Shown here: piece by piece, positions 1-5,211 of the stretch | How positions within the stretch are numbered: the first letter of the stretch is position 1 | Layout of the letters: every line of letters begins with the position of its first letter | Origin: Deltaproteobacteria bacterium | GTDB lineage: Bacteria; Desulfobacterota; Deferrisomatia; Deferrisomatales; Deferrisomataceae | Direction of reading: 5' to 3' | NCBI GenBank assembly: GCA_013152215.1 | Contig: JAADGT010000295.1 | Location: 1-8,052, forward strand | Length of the DNA stretch: 8,052 bases | Made by a program: the position numbers and the translations under genes | The notes under the pieces: generated by a model | Told to the model about the DNA's origin: nothing | What the model saw: the letters and a program-made list of their open reading frames with translations, nothing else | Database searches by the model: none

Positions 1-2
1 TG

Positions 3-1349
3 GGAGGAGGCGAGGCCGTCCCGACCGAGCCGAACCTGGTGGACCTCGTGTGGACCGACCTGCCGGGGCCGACCGTCGGCCCCCTGTTCGCGTGTCCGGA
101 GGAGTGGAGCGGCGAGGACCTGGCCGGGAGGCTGGCCCGGATGAGGGAGCTCCTGGGGAAGGGAGGGACCCCGACCTATGTGACGGTGAGCCTGGACGAG
201 ACGGCCTGGCTCACGGGGCTCCGGTGCTTCGACGAGGTTCCCCACACCCCGGTGTTCGAGTCGTTTCTGGTGCTCGGCCCGGAGGGGGCGGACCTGTTCG
301 TCCGGGCCCCCCGGGACCGCGTGCCCCCGGAGCTCGACCGCGTCCGCGGCTTCCGGGCGCGGCCCTACGAGACGTTTCCGGAGGCCCTTCGAACCCTCAC
401 CGGCCGGGTGGCCGTGGATCCCACCCGCACCACGCGGGGGGTCACCCGGACCCTGGAGGCGGCCGGCGTGGAGCCGGTCCGAGTGCCGTCACCCGTGGCC
501 GAGGCCAAAGCGGTCAAGACCCGGGCCGAGCTCCGGGCCATGGAGCGGGCGGGCGTGCTGGCCAGCCGGGCCAAGGCCCTGGCCCTGGAGTGGCTCCGCG
601 GAGAGATCGAGGCGGGTCGCACCGTGACCGAGGCCGAGTTCCGGAGCCGCCTAGAGGCGCTCTACGCCGAGCTGCCGGGGTTCCGGGGGCTCGCGTTCCC
701 CACCATCGCAGCCACGGGGGAGCACGGGGCCATCGTCCATTACTCGGGGGCGGACGACACCCCGCTGCGGCCCGGCCACCTGTTCCTGGTGGACTCGGGG
801 ATCCACCTGGACGGGGGCACCACCGACGCCACCCGCACCGTGGCCGTGGGCGAGCCATCGGCCGAGCAGCGCCGGGTCTACACCCGGGTGCTTCGGGCCC
901 ACATCGCGGCGGCCCGCCTGGTGTTCCCCGAAGGCACCCCCGGTGCCGCGATCGACGCGGTATGCCGGTCCGTCCTGTGGGAGGCCGGGCTCGACTACGG
1001 CCACGGAACAGGCCACGGTGTGGGCGCGTTTCTGTCGGTGCACGAGGGCCCCTTCGCCCTGGCACCGGCCAGCCGCCGGCCGGCCTCGGCCGTTCCCCTG
1101 CGGGCCGGCATGGTCACCTCCATCGAGCCCGGGTACTACCGTCCCGGTTTCGGGGGCGTGCGGCTCGAGAACCTCTACCGCGTCGTGGAGACCGATCGGA
1201 CCATCGACGGCCGCAAGGCCCTGGCCTTCTCCCCCCTCACCTGGATCCCGTTCGACTCCTGCCTCACCGATCTCCGCGAACTGCCTCCCTCCCACCGCGC
1301 CTGGTTGAACCGGTACCACGGGGAGTGCTCAGAAAAGCTAGGGCTCTGA
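3..1349 (+). CDS. Aminopeptidase P (Xaa-Pro aminopeptidase), M24 family, 5'-truncated by window edge
   Basis: This should be a cytoplasmic metallopeptidase that removes the N-terminal residue from peptides with proline in second position. The frame is open to the left edge. The residues just before the GTG at 39 (EPNLVDLVW) match the interior of large, roughly 600-residue aminopeptidases P, so that GTG is internal and perhaps 150-170 N-terminal residues are missing. Counting from the GTG, residues 1-150 form the second creatinase-like N-terminal domain. The pita-bread catalytic domain follows at about 160-385 and has all five metal ligands: D252 (VDSG), D263 (TTDAT), H326 (GTGHGVG), E363 (SIEPGYY) and E377 (RLEN). 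Substrate-site histidines are present in IVHYS and SVHEGP. Residues 398-436 (SPLTWIPFD...WLNRYH) are the C-terminal domain typical of the long eukaryote-like form. The reading is intact to TGA at 1347. The nearest clear terminator is 260 bases downstream. Confidence 0.95.
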   Translation, partial: GGGEAVPTEPNLVDLVWTDLPGPTVGPLFACPEEWSGEDLAGRLARMRELLGKGGTPTYVTVSLDETAWLTGLRCFDEVPHTPVFESFLVLGPEGADLFVRAPRDRVPPELDRVRGFRARPYETFPEALRTLTGRVAVDPTRTTRGVTRTLEAAGVEPVRVPSPVAEAKAVKTRAELRAMERAGVLASRAKALALEWLRGEIEAGRTVTEAEFRSRLEALYAELPGFRGLAFPTIAATGEHGAIVHYSGADDTPLRPGHLFLVDSGIHLDGGTTDATRTVAVGEPSAEQRRVYTRVLRAHIAAARLVFPEGTPGAAIDAVCRSVLWEAGLDYGHGTGHGVGAFLSVHEGPFALAPASRRPASAVPLRAGMVTSIEPGYYRPGFGGVRLENLYRVVETDRTIDGRKALAFSPLTWIPFDSCLTDLRELPPSHRAWLNRYHGECSEKLGL

Positions 1350-1487
1350 CCCCCTGCCGTCCGGGCCTCAACCCAGACATCGATACGAACACCGTATGCG
1401 ATCGACACACTCACGCCGGCTCACGCCTTCCGAACGAGGTTTGCCGCCTCGCCGGAAATGCGCCACGTGCGCTGCAAAAACCGGCTG

Positions 1488-1508
1488 CCCCCAAAAATTT
1501 TGGGGGGG
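1488..1508. repeat. Perfect A/T-core dyad CCCCCAAAA-A-TTTTGGGGG
   Basis: The arms CCCCCAAAA (1488-1496) and TTTTGGGGG (1498-1506) are exact reverse complements around a single A; two extra G follow. It is the most A/T-rich palindrome in the window. It is not a standard terminator in either direction because no clean T tract follows the stem. Blocks of this kind (C-run, A-run, T-run, G-run) occur in the leaders of some CRISPR arrays, and a CRISPR-repeat-like 36-mer begins 26 bases downstream. It could instead be a protein-binding operator. Confidence 0.5.
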
Positions 1509-1533
1509 TCGACGCAAAAAACATTGTTTTGGG

Positions 1534-1569
1534 GTTGCAACGGCCCCTCGGCCATGATAGAAAAGAAAC
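1534..1569 (+). other. Solitary 36-base CRISPR-repeat-like element (possible array remnant)
   Basis: The element begins GTTGCAAC, contains a short GGCC-CCTC-GGCC dyad, and ends GATAGAAAAGAAAC. The 36-base length, the GTTGCAA start and the GAAAC end match the form of many type I and type III CRISPR repeats. The sequence before it is A/T-tract rich and ends TTGTTTTGGG, like a leader-repeat junction. Against this, no second copy exists in the window and no cas gene is present, so it is not an array. An alternative reading of the same bases is a weak sigma-70 promoter, TTGCAA (1535-1540), 17-base spacer, TAGAAA (1558-1563), that would drive a short RNA of roughly 60 bases ending at the terminator at 1610-1635. 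Confidence 0.25.
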
Positions 1570-1609
1570 ACCTGTTGAAAACACAGCGCGGATGGCAACT
1601 CCTCCCTCG

Positions 1610-1635
1610 GGGGCCCTCGGGCCCCTCTTTTTTTT
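1610..1635 (+). terminator. Intrinsic terminator
   Basis: GGGGCCC (1610-1616) and GGGCCCC (1619-1625) are exact reverse complements separated by TC; in RNA this is best drawn as a 6-bp all-GC stem with a CTCG loop. It is followed at once by TC and eight T (1628-1635). The orientation serves + strand transcripts. It would end read-through from the aminopeptidase gene, or a short RNA started inside 1350-1600. The reverse strand has A's after the stem, so it does not serve secB. Confidence 0.8.
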
Positions 1636-1708
1636 GGGCCTTCGGCCCGCCGGAAAGCTGGAAGGCTAGGATGCTAGAAGGCCTTTTGTTGGGCCTTCGG
1701 ACCAAATC

Positions 1709-1724
1709 GCGACGTGGACGTCGC
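1709..1724. repeat. Perfect 7-bp dyad with 2-base centre
   Basis: GCGACGT (1709-1715) and ACGTCGC (1718-1724) are exact reverse complements around GG. There is no T tract, so it is not an intrinsic terminator. Its arm length and 2-base centre are the same as in the dyads at 1610-1625 and 1769-1784. Confidence 0.5.
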
Positions 1725-1758
1725 TCCCACGGGGGACCCTCTCCCACTGTTTGCCCCC

Positions 1759-1791
1759 CTTTGTGAGAACGGCCTCCAGGCCGTGACAAAG
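1759..1791. repeat. Two-part hairpin, 13 bp in all
   Basis: The outer arms CTTTGT (1759-1764) and ACAAAG (1786-1791) and the inner arms ACGGCCT (1769-1775) and AGGCCGT (1778-1784) are all exact reverse complements. They are separated by an internal GAGA/G asymmetry and a CC centre. No T tract follows on either strand. Preservation of both stems around an internal loop looks more like a structured RNA or a protein site than chance. Confidence 0.55.
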
Positions 1792-1814
1792 CCTCTGCCC
1801 CCCTTCGGCCCGCT

Positions 1815-1837
1815 GGGCGGCTCCGGAGCCACCGCCC
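1815..1837. repeat. Nested dyad GGGCGG...CCGCCC
   Basis: GGGCGG (1815-1820) pairs with CCGCCC (1832-1837). Within it GGCTCCGGAGCC (1819-1830) is a perfect 12-base palindrome. The two alternatives share bases and so compete. No T tract follows. GC-rich dyads of this size can arise by chance in such sequence, so the weight comes from its place in a run of dyads. Confidence 0.4.
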
Positions 1838-2072
1838 AATCTCGGGGGCATGGGGTCTGCTGGAGAGCCGCGTGCGGCCCCTTAGCTCGCCGCGCCCCCC
1901 GAACATCCGTAGCTTTGTCGAATTCCAGGGCCCTCCGCTGTCGCCGCCCGAACAAGCTGCTCCGGCAACGGCATGCGAAGGCGCGGCGAGCAGATGCTGC
2001 ACTCGCGCGCGGCCGGAAGCAGGCCCCATGCCCCCTGGCGGCAACGCCCCGCACCAGGGAGAGTTCCCCTTC

Positions 2073-2096
2073 CCCGGCGCCGGGCCCTGCAGGGCC
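2073..2096. other. Paired perfect palindromes just past the secB stop
   Basis: CCCGGCGCCGGG (2073-2084) and GGCCCTGCAGGGCC (2083-2096) are both perfect palindromes and share two bases. They lie 18-41 bases downstream of the secB stop on the minus strand. The stems are strong, but no T tract follows on the minus strand, so this is not a classical intrinsic terminator. It may be an mRNA 3'-end hairpin or a U-less terminator. Confidence 0.35.
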
Positions 2097-2113
2097 TGTG
2101 AGGGGGGCCCCGG

Positions 2114-2560
2114 TCAGTGCTCCGGCTCTTCCTGCGGCTTCTGGGAGCTCCGGTAGAGGGCCAGGAAGTTCACCGGGTCCAGGAGAAACGGCGGGAACCC
2201 CCCGTCCACCACCACCTGACTCACGATCTGGCGCGTGAACGGAAACAGCTGGGTGGGGCAGTCCACGGCCAGCACGGTTCCCATGTGCTTCTCGGGCACG
2301 TTCTTCACCTGGAACAGCCCCGCGTGCTCCACCTCCACGATGAACACCACCCGGTCCCCCGAGCGCACGGTGGCATGGAGCTCGATCGCCACCTCCCAGT
2401 GATCCGCATCGATCTTTCGGTTCCGCAGTTGGAGATTCAGGTCCGCCTGGGGCGAGACCTTCTCCCGGAACACCTGGGGAGCCCCCGGGTTCTCGAACGA
2501 CAGGTCCTTCACGTACATGCGCACCAACCGCAACAGGGGGGCCTGCGACGTCTCGGCCAT
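2114..2560 (-). CDS. secB: SecB, protein-export chaperone
   Basis: SecB is a cytoplasmic tetrameric chaperone that keeps preproteins unfolded and passes them to SecA at the SecYEG translocon. The product has 148 residues, within the usual 145-165. Recognisable family motifs are YVKDLSFENPGAPQVF (16-31), VFIVEVEHAGLF (72-83), CPTQLFPFTRQIVSQ (101-115) and GGFPPFLLDPVNFLALY (120-136). The acidic tail ends EEPEH, as expected for the SecA-contacting C-terminus. The ATG at 2560 is chosen because AAAAGGAGGA lies just upstream and the conserved sequence begins right after it; the frame is open further upstream but runs into the promoter and leader. The gene stands alone, divergent from crcB and convergent with the aminopeptidase. 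Confidence 0.95.
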   Translation of the reverse strand: MAETSQAPLLRLVRMYVKDLSFENPGAPQVFREKVSPQADLNLQLRNRKIDADHWEVAIELHATVRSGDRVVFIVEVEHAGLFQVKNVPEKHMGTVLAVDCPTQLFPFTRQIVSQVVVDGGFPPFLLDPVNFLALYRSSQKPQEEPEH

Positions 2561-2564
2561 GGAA

Positions 2565-2574
2565 TCCTCCTTTT
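2565..2574 (-). promoter_or_regulatory. Strong Shine-Dalgarno of secB
   Basis: On the minus strand this reads AAAAGGAGGA, followed by TTCC and then ATG. The near-complete anti-16S match fixes the secB start at 2560. Confidence 0.85.
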
Positions 2575-2587
2575 TCTCTCGGGGTGG

Positions 2588-2620
2588 CCCCCGGGTCCCG
2601 TGCAAGGGTTTTCCCGGGGG
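2588..2620 (-). promoter_or_regulatory. secB leader hairpin
   Basis: CCCCCGGG (2613-2620 read in reverse) and CCCGGGGG (2588-2595) are perfect 8-bp arms around a 17-base loop. If transcription starts near 2619, this stem stands at the very 5' end of the secB mRNA, upstream of the ribosome binding site, where it could stabilise the message. Confidence 0.5.
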
Positions 2621-2625
2621 GGAGG

Positions 2626-2634
2626 ATTGTAGCA
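2626..2634 (-). promoter_or_regulatory. Extended -10 promoter of secB
   Basis: On the minus strand the sequence is TGCTACAAT, a TGn extended -10 joined to TACAAT (one mismatch to TATAAT). No good -35 hexamer is found 16-18 bases upstream, which is tolerated by extended -10 promoters. The predicted start near 2619 gives a leader of about 58 bases. Confidence 0.6.
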
Positions 2635-2691
2635 GAATGCAGACCCGATGCGCCGGGAAACCGTGGATCGGAGGCGGTCGGGGTCCGGCCA

Positions 2692-2725
2692 GGCAACCAA
2701 TACCGATTCCAACGGAAGTATTGCC
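2692..2725. promoter_or_regulatory. Imperfect dyad, possible operator
   Basis: GGCA-acca-ATAC on the left faces GTATTGCC on the right, with an additional CCG/CGG closing a loop of ATTCCAA. The patch is locally A/T-richer than its surroundings and sits centrally between two divergent promoters, as an operator would. No regulator family can be named from it. Confidence 0.3.
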
Positions 2726-2734
2726 AGGCCCGTG

Positions 2735-2766
2735 CCCCCTTCCCCTTGGGGAGTACGGGGTGGGGG
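2735..2766. other. C-run / G-run hairpin
   Basis: CCCCC (2735-2739) and CCCC (2742-2745) face GGGG (2757-2760) and GGGGG (2762-2766), giving nine G-C pairs around a small internal loop and an 11-base end loop. It lies upstream of crcB and may be in its leader or its promoter region. No T tract follows. Confidence 0.35.
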
Positions 2767-2794
2767 TCTGATGGAGCGCCGGGCGCGGCACCTC

Positions 2795-2812
2795 GGGGGG
2801 GCGGGGCAAGGG
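2795..2812 (+). other. G-quadruplex-type tract
   Basis: The run is GGGGGGG-C-GGGG-CAA-GGG. It supplies four G3 tracts with loops of 1, 1 and 3-4 bases, which meets the usual G-quadruplex pattern. It is on the sense strand about 90 bases upstream of the crcB start and could form in its mRNA leader or in the non-template DNA strand. Confidence 0.4.
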
Positions 2813-2825
2813 ACCTGCCTCCGAC

Positions 2826-2844
2826 CAGGGAGCGATAGCTCCTG
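2826..2844 (+). promoter_or_regulatory. GATA-loop hairpin in the crcB leader
   Basis: CAG-g-GAGC, loop GATA, then GCTC-CTG form a 7-bp stem with one bulged G, followed by TGTTTAT. The weak T-rich tail makes it a possible attenuator. A second small pairing, TCCG (2849-2852) with CGGA (2868-2871), follows and ends in GTTTTT. Together they could be a leader switch, but the sequence does not fit the fluoride-riboswitch pattern. Confidence 0.3.
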
Positions 2845-2902
2845 TTTATCCGCCGGGTTAATCACAACGGACGTTTTTCCGGCCCCTCCTGAGGAGGTTC
2901 CC

Positions 2903-3265
2903 ATGCCCAATCTCGTCTATGTGGCCCTGGGGGCCGTGTTCGGCGCTTCGGGTCGATACCTGGTGGCCGGCTGGGTGTCCCGCGCCGCCGCGGGCGTGTT
3001 CCCCTGGGGTACCCTGTGCGTGAACCTGATCGGGTGCTTCGTGATCGGGGCCGCGTGGGGGCTCGCCGAGCGGTCGCTGTGGCCGCCGGCGTTCCGGACC
3101 TTCTTCTTCGTGGGGCTCCTGGGCTCGTTCACCACCTTCAGCTCGTTCGGGCTGGAGACCCTACACCTGCTGCGGGACGGGGAGCTCGGCCTGGCCGCAG
3201 GATACGTGCTGGGATCGAACCTGCTGGGGTTCCTCCTGGTGTGGCTCGGCCTTTCCTTGACATGA
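2903..3265 (+). CDS. crcB: Fluoride channel CrcB/FluC
   Basis: This is a small inner-membrane protein that works as a dual-topology dimer and lets toxic cytoplasmic fluoride leave the cell. The product has 120 residues with four hydrophobic segments (about 3-24, 36-55, 66-88 and 97-118). Family motifs are complete: GASGRY (14-19), PWGTLCVNLIGCFVIG (34-49) with the key Asn41, and GSFTTFSSFGLE (74-85), which holds the phenylalanine box and the central sodium-site residues. The ATG at 2903 is chosen because TGAGGAGG stands just upstream and the family sequence begins there; longer in-frame starts would add non-homologous leader sequence. It is the first gene of a five-gene set. The DUF190 gene follows after 14 bases. 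Confidence 0.95.
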   Translation: MPNLVYVALGAVFGASGRYLVAGWVSRAAAGVFPWGTLCVNLIGCFVIGAAWGLAERSLWPPAFRTFFFVGLLGSFTTFSSFGLETLHLLRDGELGLAAGYVLGSNLLGFLLVWLGLSLT

Positions 3266-3279
3266 CGGGAGGACACCGC

Positions 3280-3618
3280 ATGACCCTTCCCGAAGACGGC
3301 ATGCTGCTGCGCATCTTCATCGGCGAGGCCGACAAGCACCACGGCCGCCCCCTGTACGAGGCCATCGTGCTGAAGGCCCGGGAGCTGGGCCTGGCGGGCG
3401 CCACGGTCCTTCGGGGCGTCATGGGGTTCGGGGCCCACAGCCGGCTCCATACGACCAAGGTCCTGCGCCTGAGCGAGGACCTGCCCATCGTGGTGGAGCT
3501 GGTGGACACCGAGGAGAACCTTCGACGGTTCCTGCCCTGGCTCGACGAGGTGGTGGAGGAGGGCATGGTCACTTTAGAGAAGGCGAGGGTGCTCCGGTAC
3601 CGACATGGTGCGAAGTAG
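3280..3618 (+). CDS. DUF190 protein, PII-like, crcB-associated
   Basis: This 112-residue protein belongs to the DUF190 family, which has a PII-like ferredoxin-type fold and is often encoded beside crcB. Its biochemical role is not established. Characteristic stretches are IGEADKHHGRPLYEAIV (14-30), the glycine-rich GLAGATVLRGVMGFG (37-51), HTTKVLRLSEDLPIVVELVD (57-76) and a C-terminal segment ending RVLRYRHG. No signal peptide or membrane segment is seen, so it is cytoplasmic. The ATG at 3280 follows GGGAGG at a good distance. An in-frame ATG at 3262 forms an ATGA overlap with the crcB stop and is a less likely alternative that would add six residues. By analogy with PII proteins it might sense a ligand and act on the neighbouring transporter; this is inference. 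Confidence 0.88.
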   Translation: MTLPEDGMLLRIFIGEADKHHGRPLYEAIVLKARELGLAGATVLRGVMGFGAHSRLHTTKVLRLSEDLPIVVELVDTEENLRRFLPWLDEVVEEGMVTLEKARVLRYRHGAK

Positions 3619-4432
3619 CGTCCTGCTCCTGCTCTGGGTCCTCACCCTGGTCGTCCCTGCGGGCGCCTCGGAGATCGAGGTGTTCGCCGGCTCGGCCTCG
3701 AAACCGGCCGCCGAAGAGGCGGCCCGACGGTTCGAGCAGCGTACCGGCACCGCGGTACGGATCCACTTCGGGGGCTCGGGCACGGTGCTCACCCAGATGG
3801 AGCTGGCCCGGCGGGGCGACGTGTACTTCCCCGGGTCGTCGGACTTCATGGAGAAGGCCAAACGCAAGGGCCTGGTGGACCCGACCACCGAGGTGCGGGT
3901 GGTGTACCTGCTGCCCGCCATCAACGTGGCCCGGGGCAACCCCAAGGGCATCCGATCGCTCGCGGACCTGGCCCGGCCCGGCATCCGGGTGGGCATCGCC
4001 CGGCCCGACGCGGTGTGCGTGGGGCTGTACGCCGTGGAGGTCATGGAGCGGCAGGGGCTGGCGGACCGGATCCGGCCCCGCATCGTCAACTACGCGGAGT
4101 CCTGCACCAAGACGGCCCAGATGCTCGCCCTGGGGCTCGTGGATGCGGTGCTCGGCTGGGACGTGTTCGACGACTGGAACCCCGAGCGGATCGAGACGAT
4201 CCTGTACCCGCCCGACGAGGTTCCCCGCATCGGCTACATCCCTGCCGCGATCTCCGTGTTCACCCGGAACCGGGACGCGGCCCTGGCGTTCCTCGGGTTC
4301 CTCACCGGGCCCGAGGGCCGGGAGATCTTCCGGCGCCACGGCTACCTGACCTCCCTGGACGAGGCCCGGCGGTTCGCCCGGCCCGACACCCCGGTGGGAG
4401 GGGAGTTCCCCCTGCCCGCCCGGTGGAGATGA
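3605..4432 (+). CDS. modA: Periplasmic molybdate/tungstate-type oxyanion-binding protein (ModA-like)
   Basis: This is the binding component of an ABC importer; it should capture molybdate, tungstate or a similar oxyanion in the periplasm and deliver it to ModB. The 275-residue product begins with a signal peptide (VRSSVLLLLWVLTLVVPAGAS, about 2-22) and then IEVFAGSASKPAAEEAARRFE. That sequence matches the ModA opening, where the Ser/Ala turn binds the anion. The second ligand-loop motif HFGGSGTVLTQME (54-66) is present, as are the cross-over strands around INVARGNP (106-113) and NYAESCTKTAQML (162-174). Sequence alone does not settle molybdate versus tungstate. The ATG overlaps the DUF190 coding end by 14 bases, and only a weak GGCGAGGG ribosome site is seen, so translation is probably coupled. 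It ends in an ATGA overlap with modB. Confidence 0.88.
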   Translation: MVRSSVLLLLWVLTLVVPAGASEIEVFAGSASKPAAEEAARRFEQRTGTAVRIHFGGSGTVLTQMELARRGDVYFPGSSDFMEKAKRKGLVDPTTEVRVVYLLPAINVARGNPKGIRSLADLARPGIRVGIARPDAVCVGLYAVEVMERQGLADRIRPRIVNYAESCTKTAQMLALGLVDAVLGWDVFDDWNPERIETILYPPDEVPRIGYIPAAISVFTRNRDAALAFLGFLTGPEGREIFRRHGYLTSLDEARRFARPDTPVGGEFPLPARWR

Positions 4433-5211
4433 GGGTGACCGACAGGGTCTTCTGGGCCGTGGCCGGGGCCGCCCTGGCCCTGGCCACGGGGGCCGTGGCC
4501 GCCATCCTCTGGGCCCAGGCCGGCTACGCAGGGCTCGGGGCCACCCTGGCCGCCCTCGGTCGGCCTGGAATCCGGCAGGCCGTGATCCTGAGCCTCGGCA
4601 CGGCCACCGTCTCGGCCCTCATCGCCCTGGCCGTGGCCCTCCCTACCGCCTACCTCCTGGCCCGGCGGCCGTTTCCCGGCTCGGCCGCGCTCGATCTGCT
4701 GCTGGACCTGCCCGTGGTCCTGTCGCCCGTAGCCCTGGGCGTCTCCCTCCTGCTGTTCTTCCGGGGCGCCCTGGGCCAGTGGGTCGAGACCCACCTCGTC
4801 CGGTTCGTGTTCGAGGTGCCCGGGATCGTGCTGGCTCAGACCACCGTGGCCACGGCCCTGGCGGTGCGGGTGCTCAAGGCCGCCTTCCAGGCGGTGGACG
4901 AGCGCTACGAGCACGTGGCCCGGTTCCTGGGGTGCACGGCCTGGGGGGCGTTTCGGCGGGTGACCCTGCCTTTGGCCCGGAAGGGGGTGCTTGCGGCCTT
5001 CATCCTGGCCTGGGCCCGGTCGATCGGGGAGTTCGGAGCCACCGTGACGCTGGCCGGCGCCGTGCCCGGGAAGACCGAGACCGTGCCCGTGGCCATCTAC
5101 CTGCGGCTGGCCGAGGCCGACATCACCGGCGCCGTGGGCCTGATCCTGCTCCTGTCGATCCTGAGCCTGGGCGTGCTGGTGGGGCTGCGCGCCCTGGGAG
5201 GATGGAGGTGA
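4429..5211 (+). CDS. modB: Molybdate-type ABC transporter permease (ModB)
   Basis: This inner-membrane permease forms the translocation path for the oxyanion delivered by ModA. The 260-residue protein has about five to six membrane segments (near 7-29, 53-78, 88-111, 131-150, 186-206 and 233-254). The cytoplasmic EAA-type coupling loop is EHVARFLGCTAWGAFRRVTLP (161-181, shown here in parts: EHVARFLG, then FRRVTLP). It is followed by the ModB-characteristic ARSIGEFGATVTLAG (196-210) and PGKTETVPVAIY (213-224). The start at 4429 lies within ATGA, sharing its TGA with the modA stop, which implies coupled translation. The frame is open far upstream, but that part overlaps modA and is not homologous. 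Confidence 0.93.
   Translation: MRVTDRVFWAVAGAALALATGAVAAILWAQAGYAGLGATLAALGRPGIRQAVILSLGTATVSALIALAVALPTAYLLARRPFPGSAALDLLLDLPVVLSPVALGVSLLLFFRGALGQWVETHLVRFVFEVPGIVLAQTTVATALAVRVLKAAFQAVDERYEHVARFLGCTAWGAFRRVTLPLARKGVLAAFILAWARSIGEFGATVTLAGAVPGKTETVPVAIYLRLAEADITGAVGLILLLSILSLGVLVGLRALGGWR

Larger units (their letters stand above)
1636..1813 (+). repeat. Short direct repeats with a CCTTCGG core
   Basis: GGGCCTTCGG occurs at 1636-1645 and again at 1691-1700, each directly after a T-rich tract. CCTTCGGCCCGC occurs at 1639-1650 and 1802-1813. Between them GCTGGAAGGC (1657-1666) and GCTAGAAGGC (1673-1682) form a 16-base-period near-repeat. The first copy can fold as GGGCC-TTC-GGCCC. Such reuse of the same small words suggests a dispersed intergenic repeat family or degenerate tandem copies; I do not recognise a named family. 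Confidence 0.5.
1350..2113. other. Long structured non-coding region between convergent genes
   Basis: This 764-base stretch separates the stop of the aminopeptidase (+) from the stop of secB (-). Convergent 3' ends normally need little space. Open frames cross it on both strands, but their translations are low-complexity Arg/Gly/Pro/Ser-rich and I recognise no family. None has a convincing ribosome binding site. The left half (about 1470-1640) is unusually A/T-tract rich for this GC-rich window. The right half (1640-2110) is GC-rich and full of short dyads and repeated TTCGG-containing motifs. No tRNA, rRNA or transposase is visible. It may be a dispersed intergenic repeat, a decayed CRISPR locus, a small-RNA locus, or a mixture. 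The individual elements are listed separately. Confidence 0.6.
2561..2902. other. Divergent secB / crcB control region
   Basis: These 342 bases separate the divergent starts of secB and crcB. The secB half holds its ribosome binding site, leader hairpin and extended -10 promoter. The crcB half holds an imperfect dyad (2692-2725), a C-run/G-run hairpin (2735-2766), a G-tract cluster (2795-2812), a GATA-loop hairpin (2826-2844) and a Shine-Dalgarno TGAGGAGG (2890-2897). I cannot assign a convincing -35/-10 pair for crcB. I find no match to the fluoride riboswitch, the Moco motif or a ModE-box palindrome. Confidence 0.6.

Noticed and set aside
39..41. GTG at 39 as the start of the aminopeptidase
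   Set aside because: The frame is open to the window edge, and the preceding residues EPNL continue into the conserved NLVDLVW stretch inside long aminopeptidases P, so the gene starts outside the window.
1534..1569. A CRISPR array
   Set aside because: Only one repeat-like unit is present, with no second copy at spacer distance and no cas gene. It is listed only as a repeat-like element.
1714..2238. Open frames on both strands across 1350-2240 as genes
   Set aside because: Their translations are low-complexity Arg/Pro/Gly/Ser-rich, lack ribosome sites, overlap secB antisense or dyads, and resemble no family known to me. Long frames are expected by chance at this GC content.
2760..2902. Fluoride riboswitch upstream of crcB
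   Set aside because: The GATA loop of the 2826-2844 hairpin is too short to hold the conserved pseudoknot, and the downstream GCTGATG-type partner is missing.
2648..2902. Longer N-terminus for CrcB starting at 2648
   Set aside because: It would add 85 residues of non-homologous sequence across the control region. The ATG at 2903 has a strong ribosome site and the normal family start.
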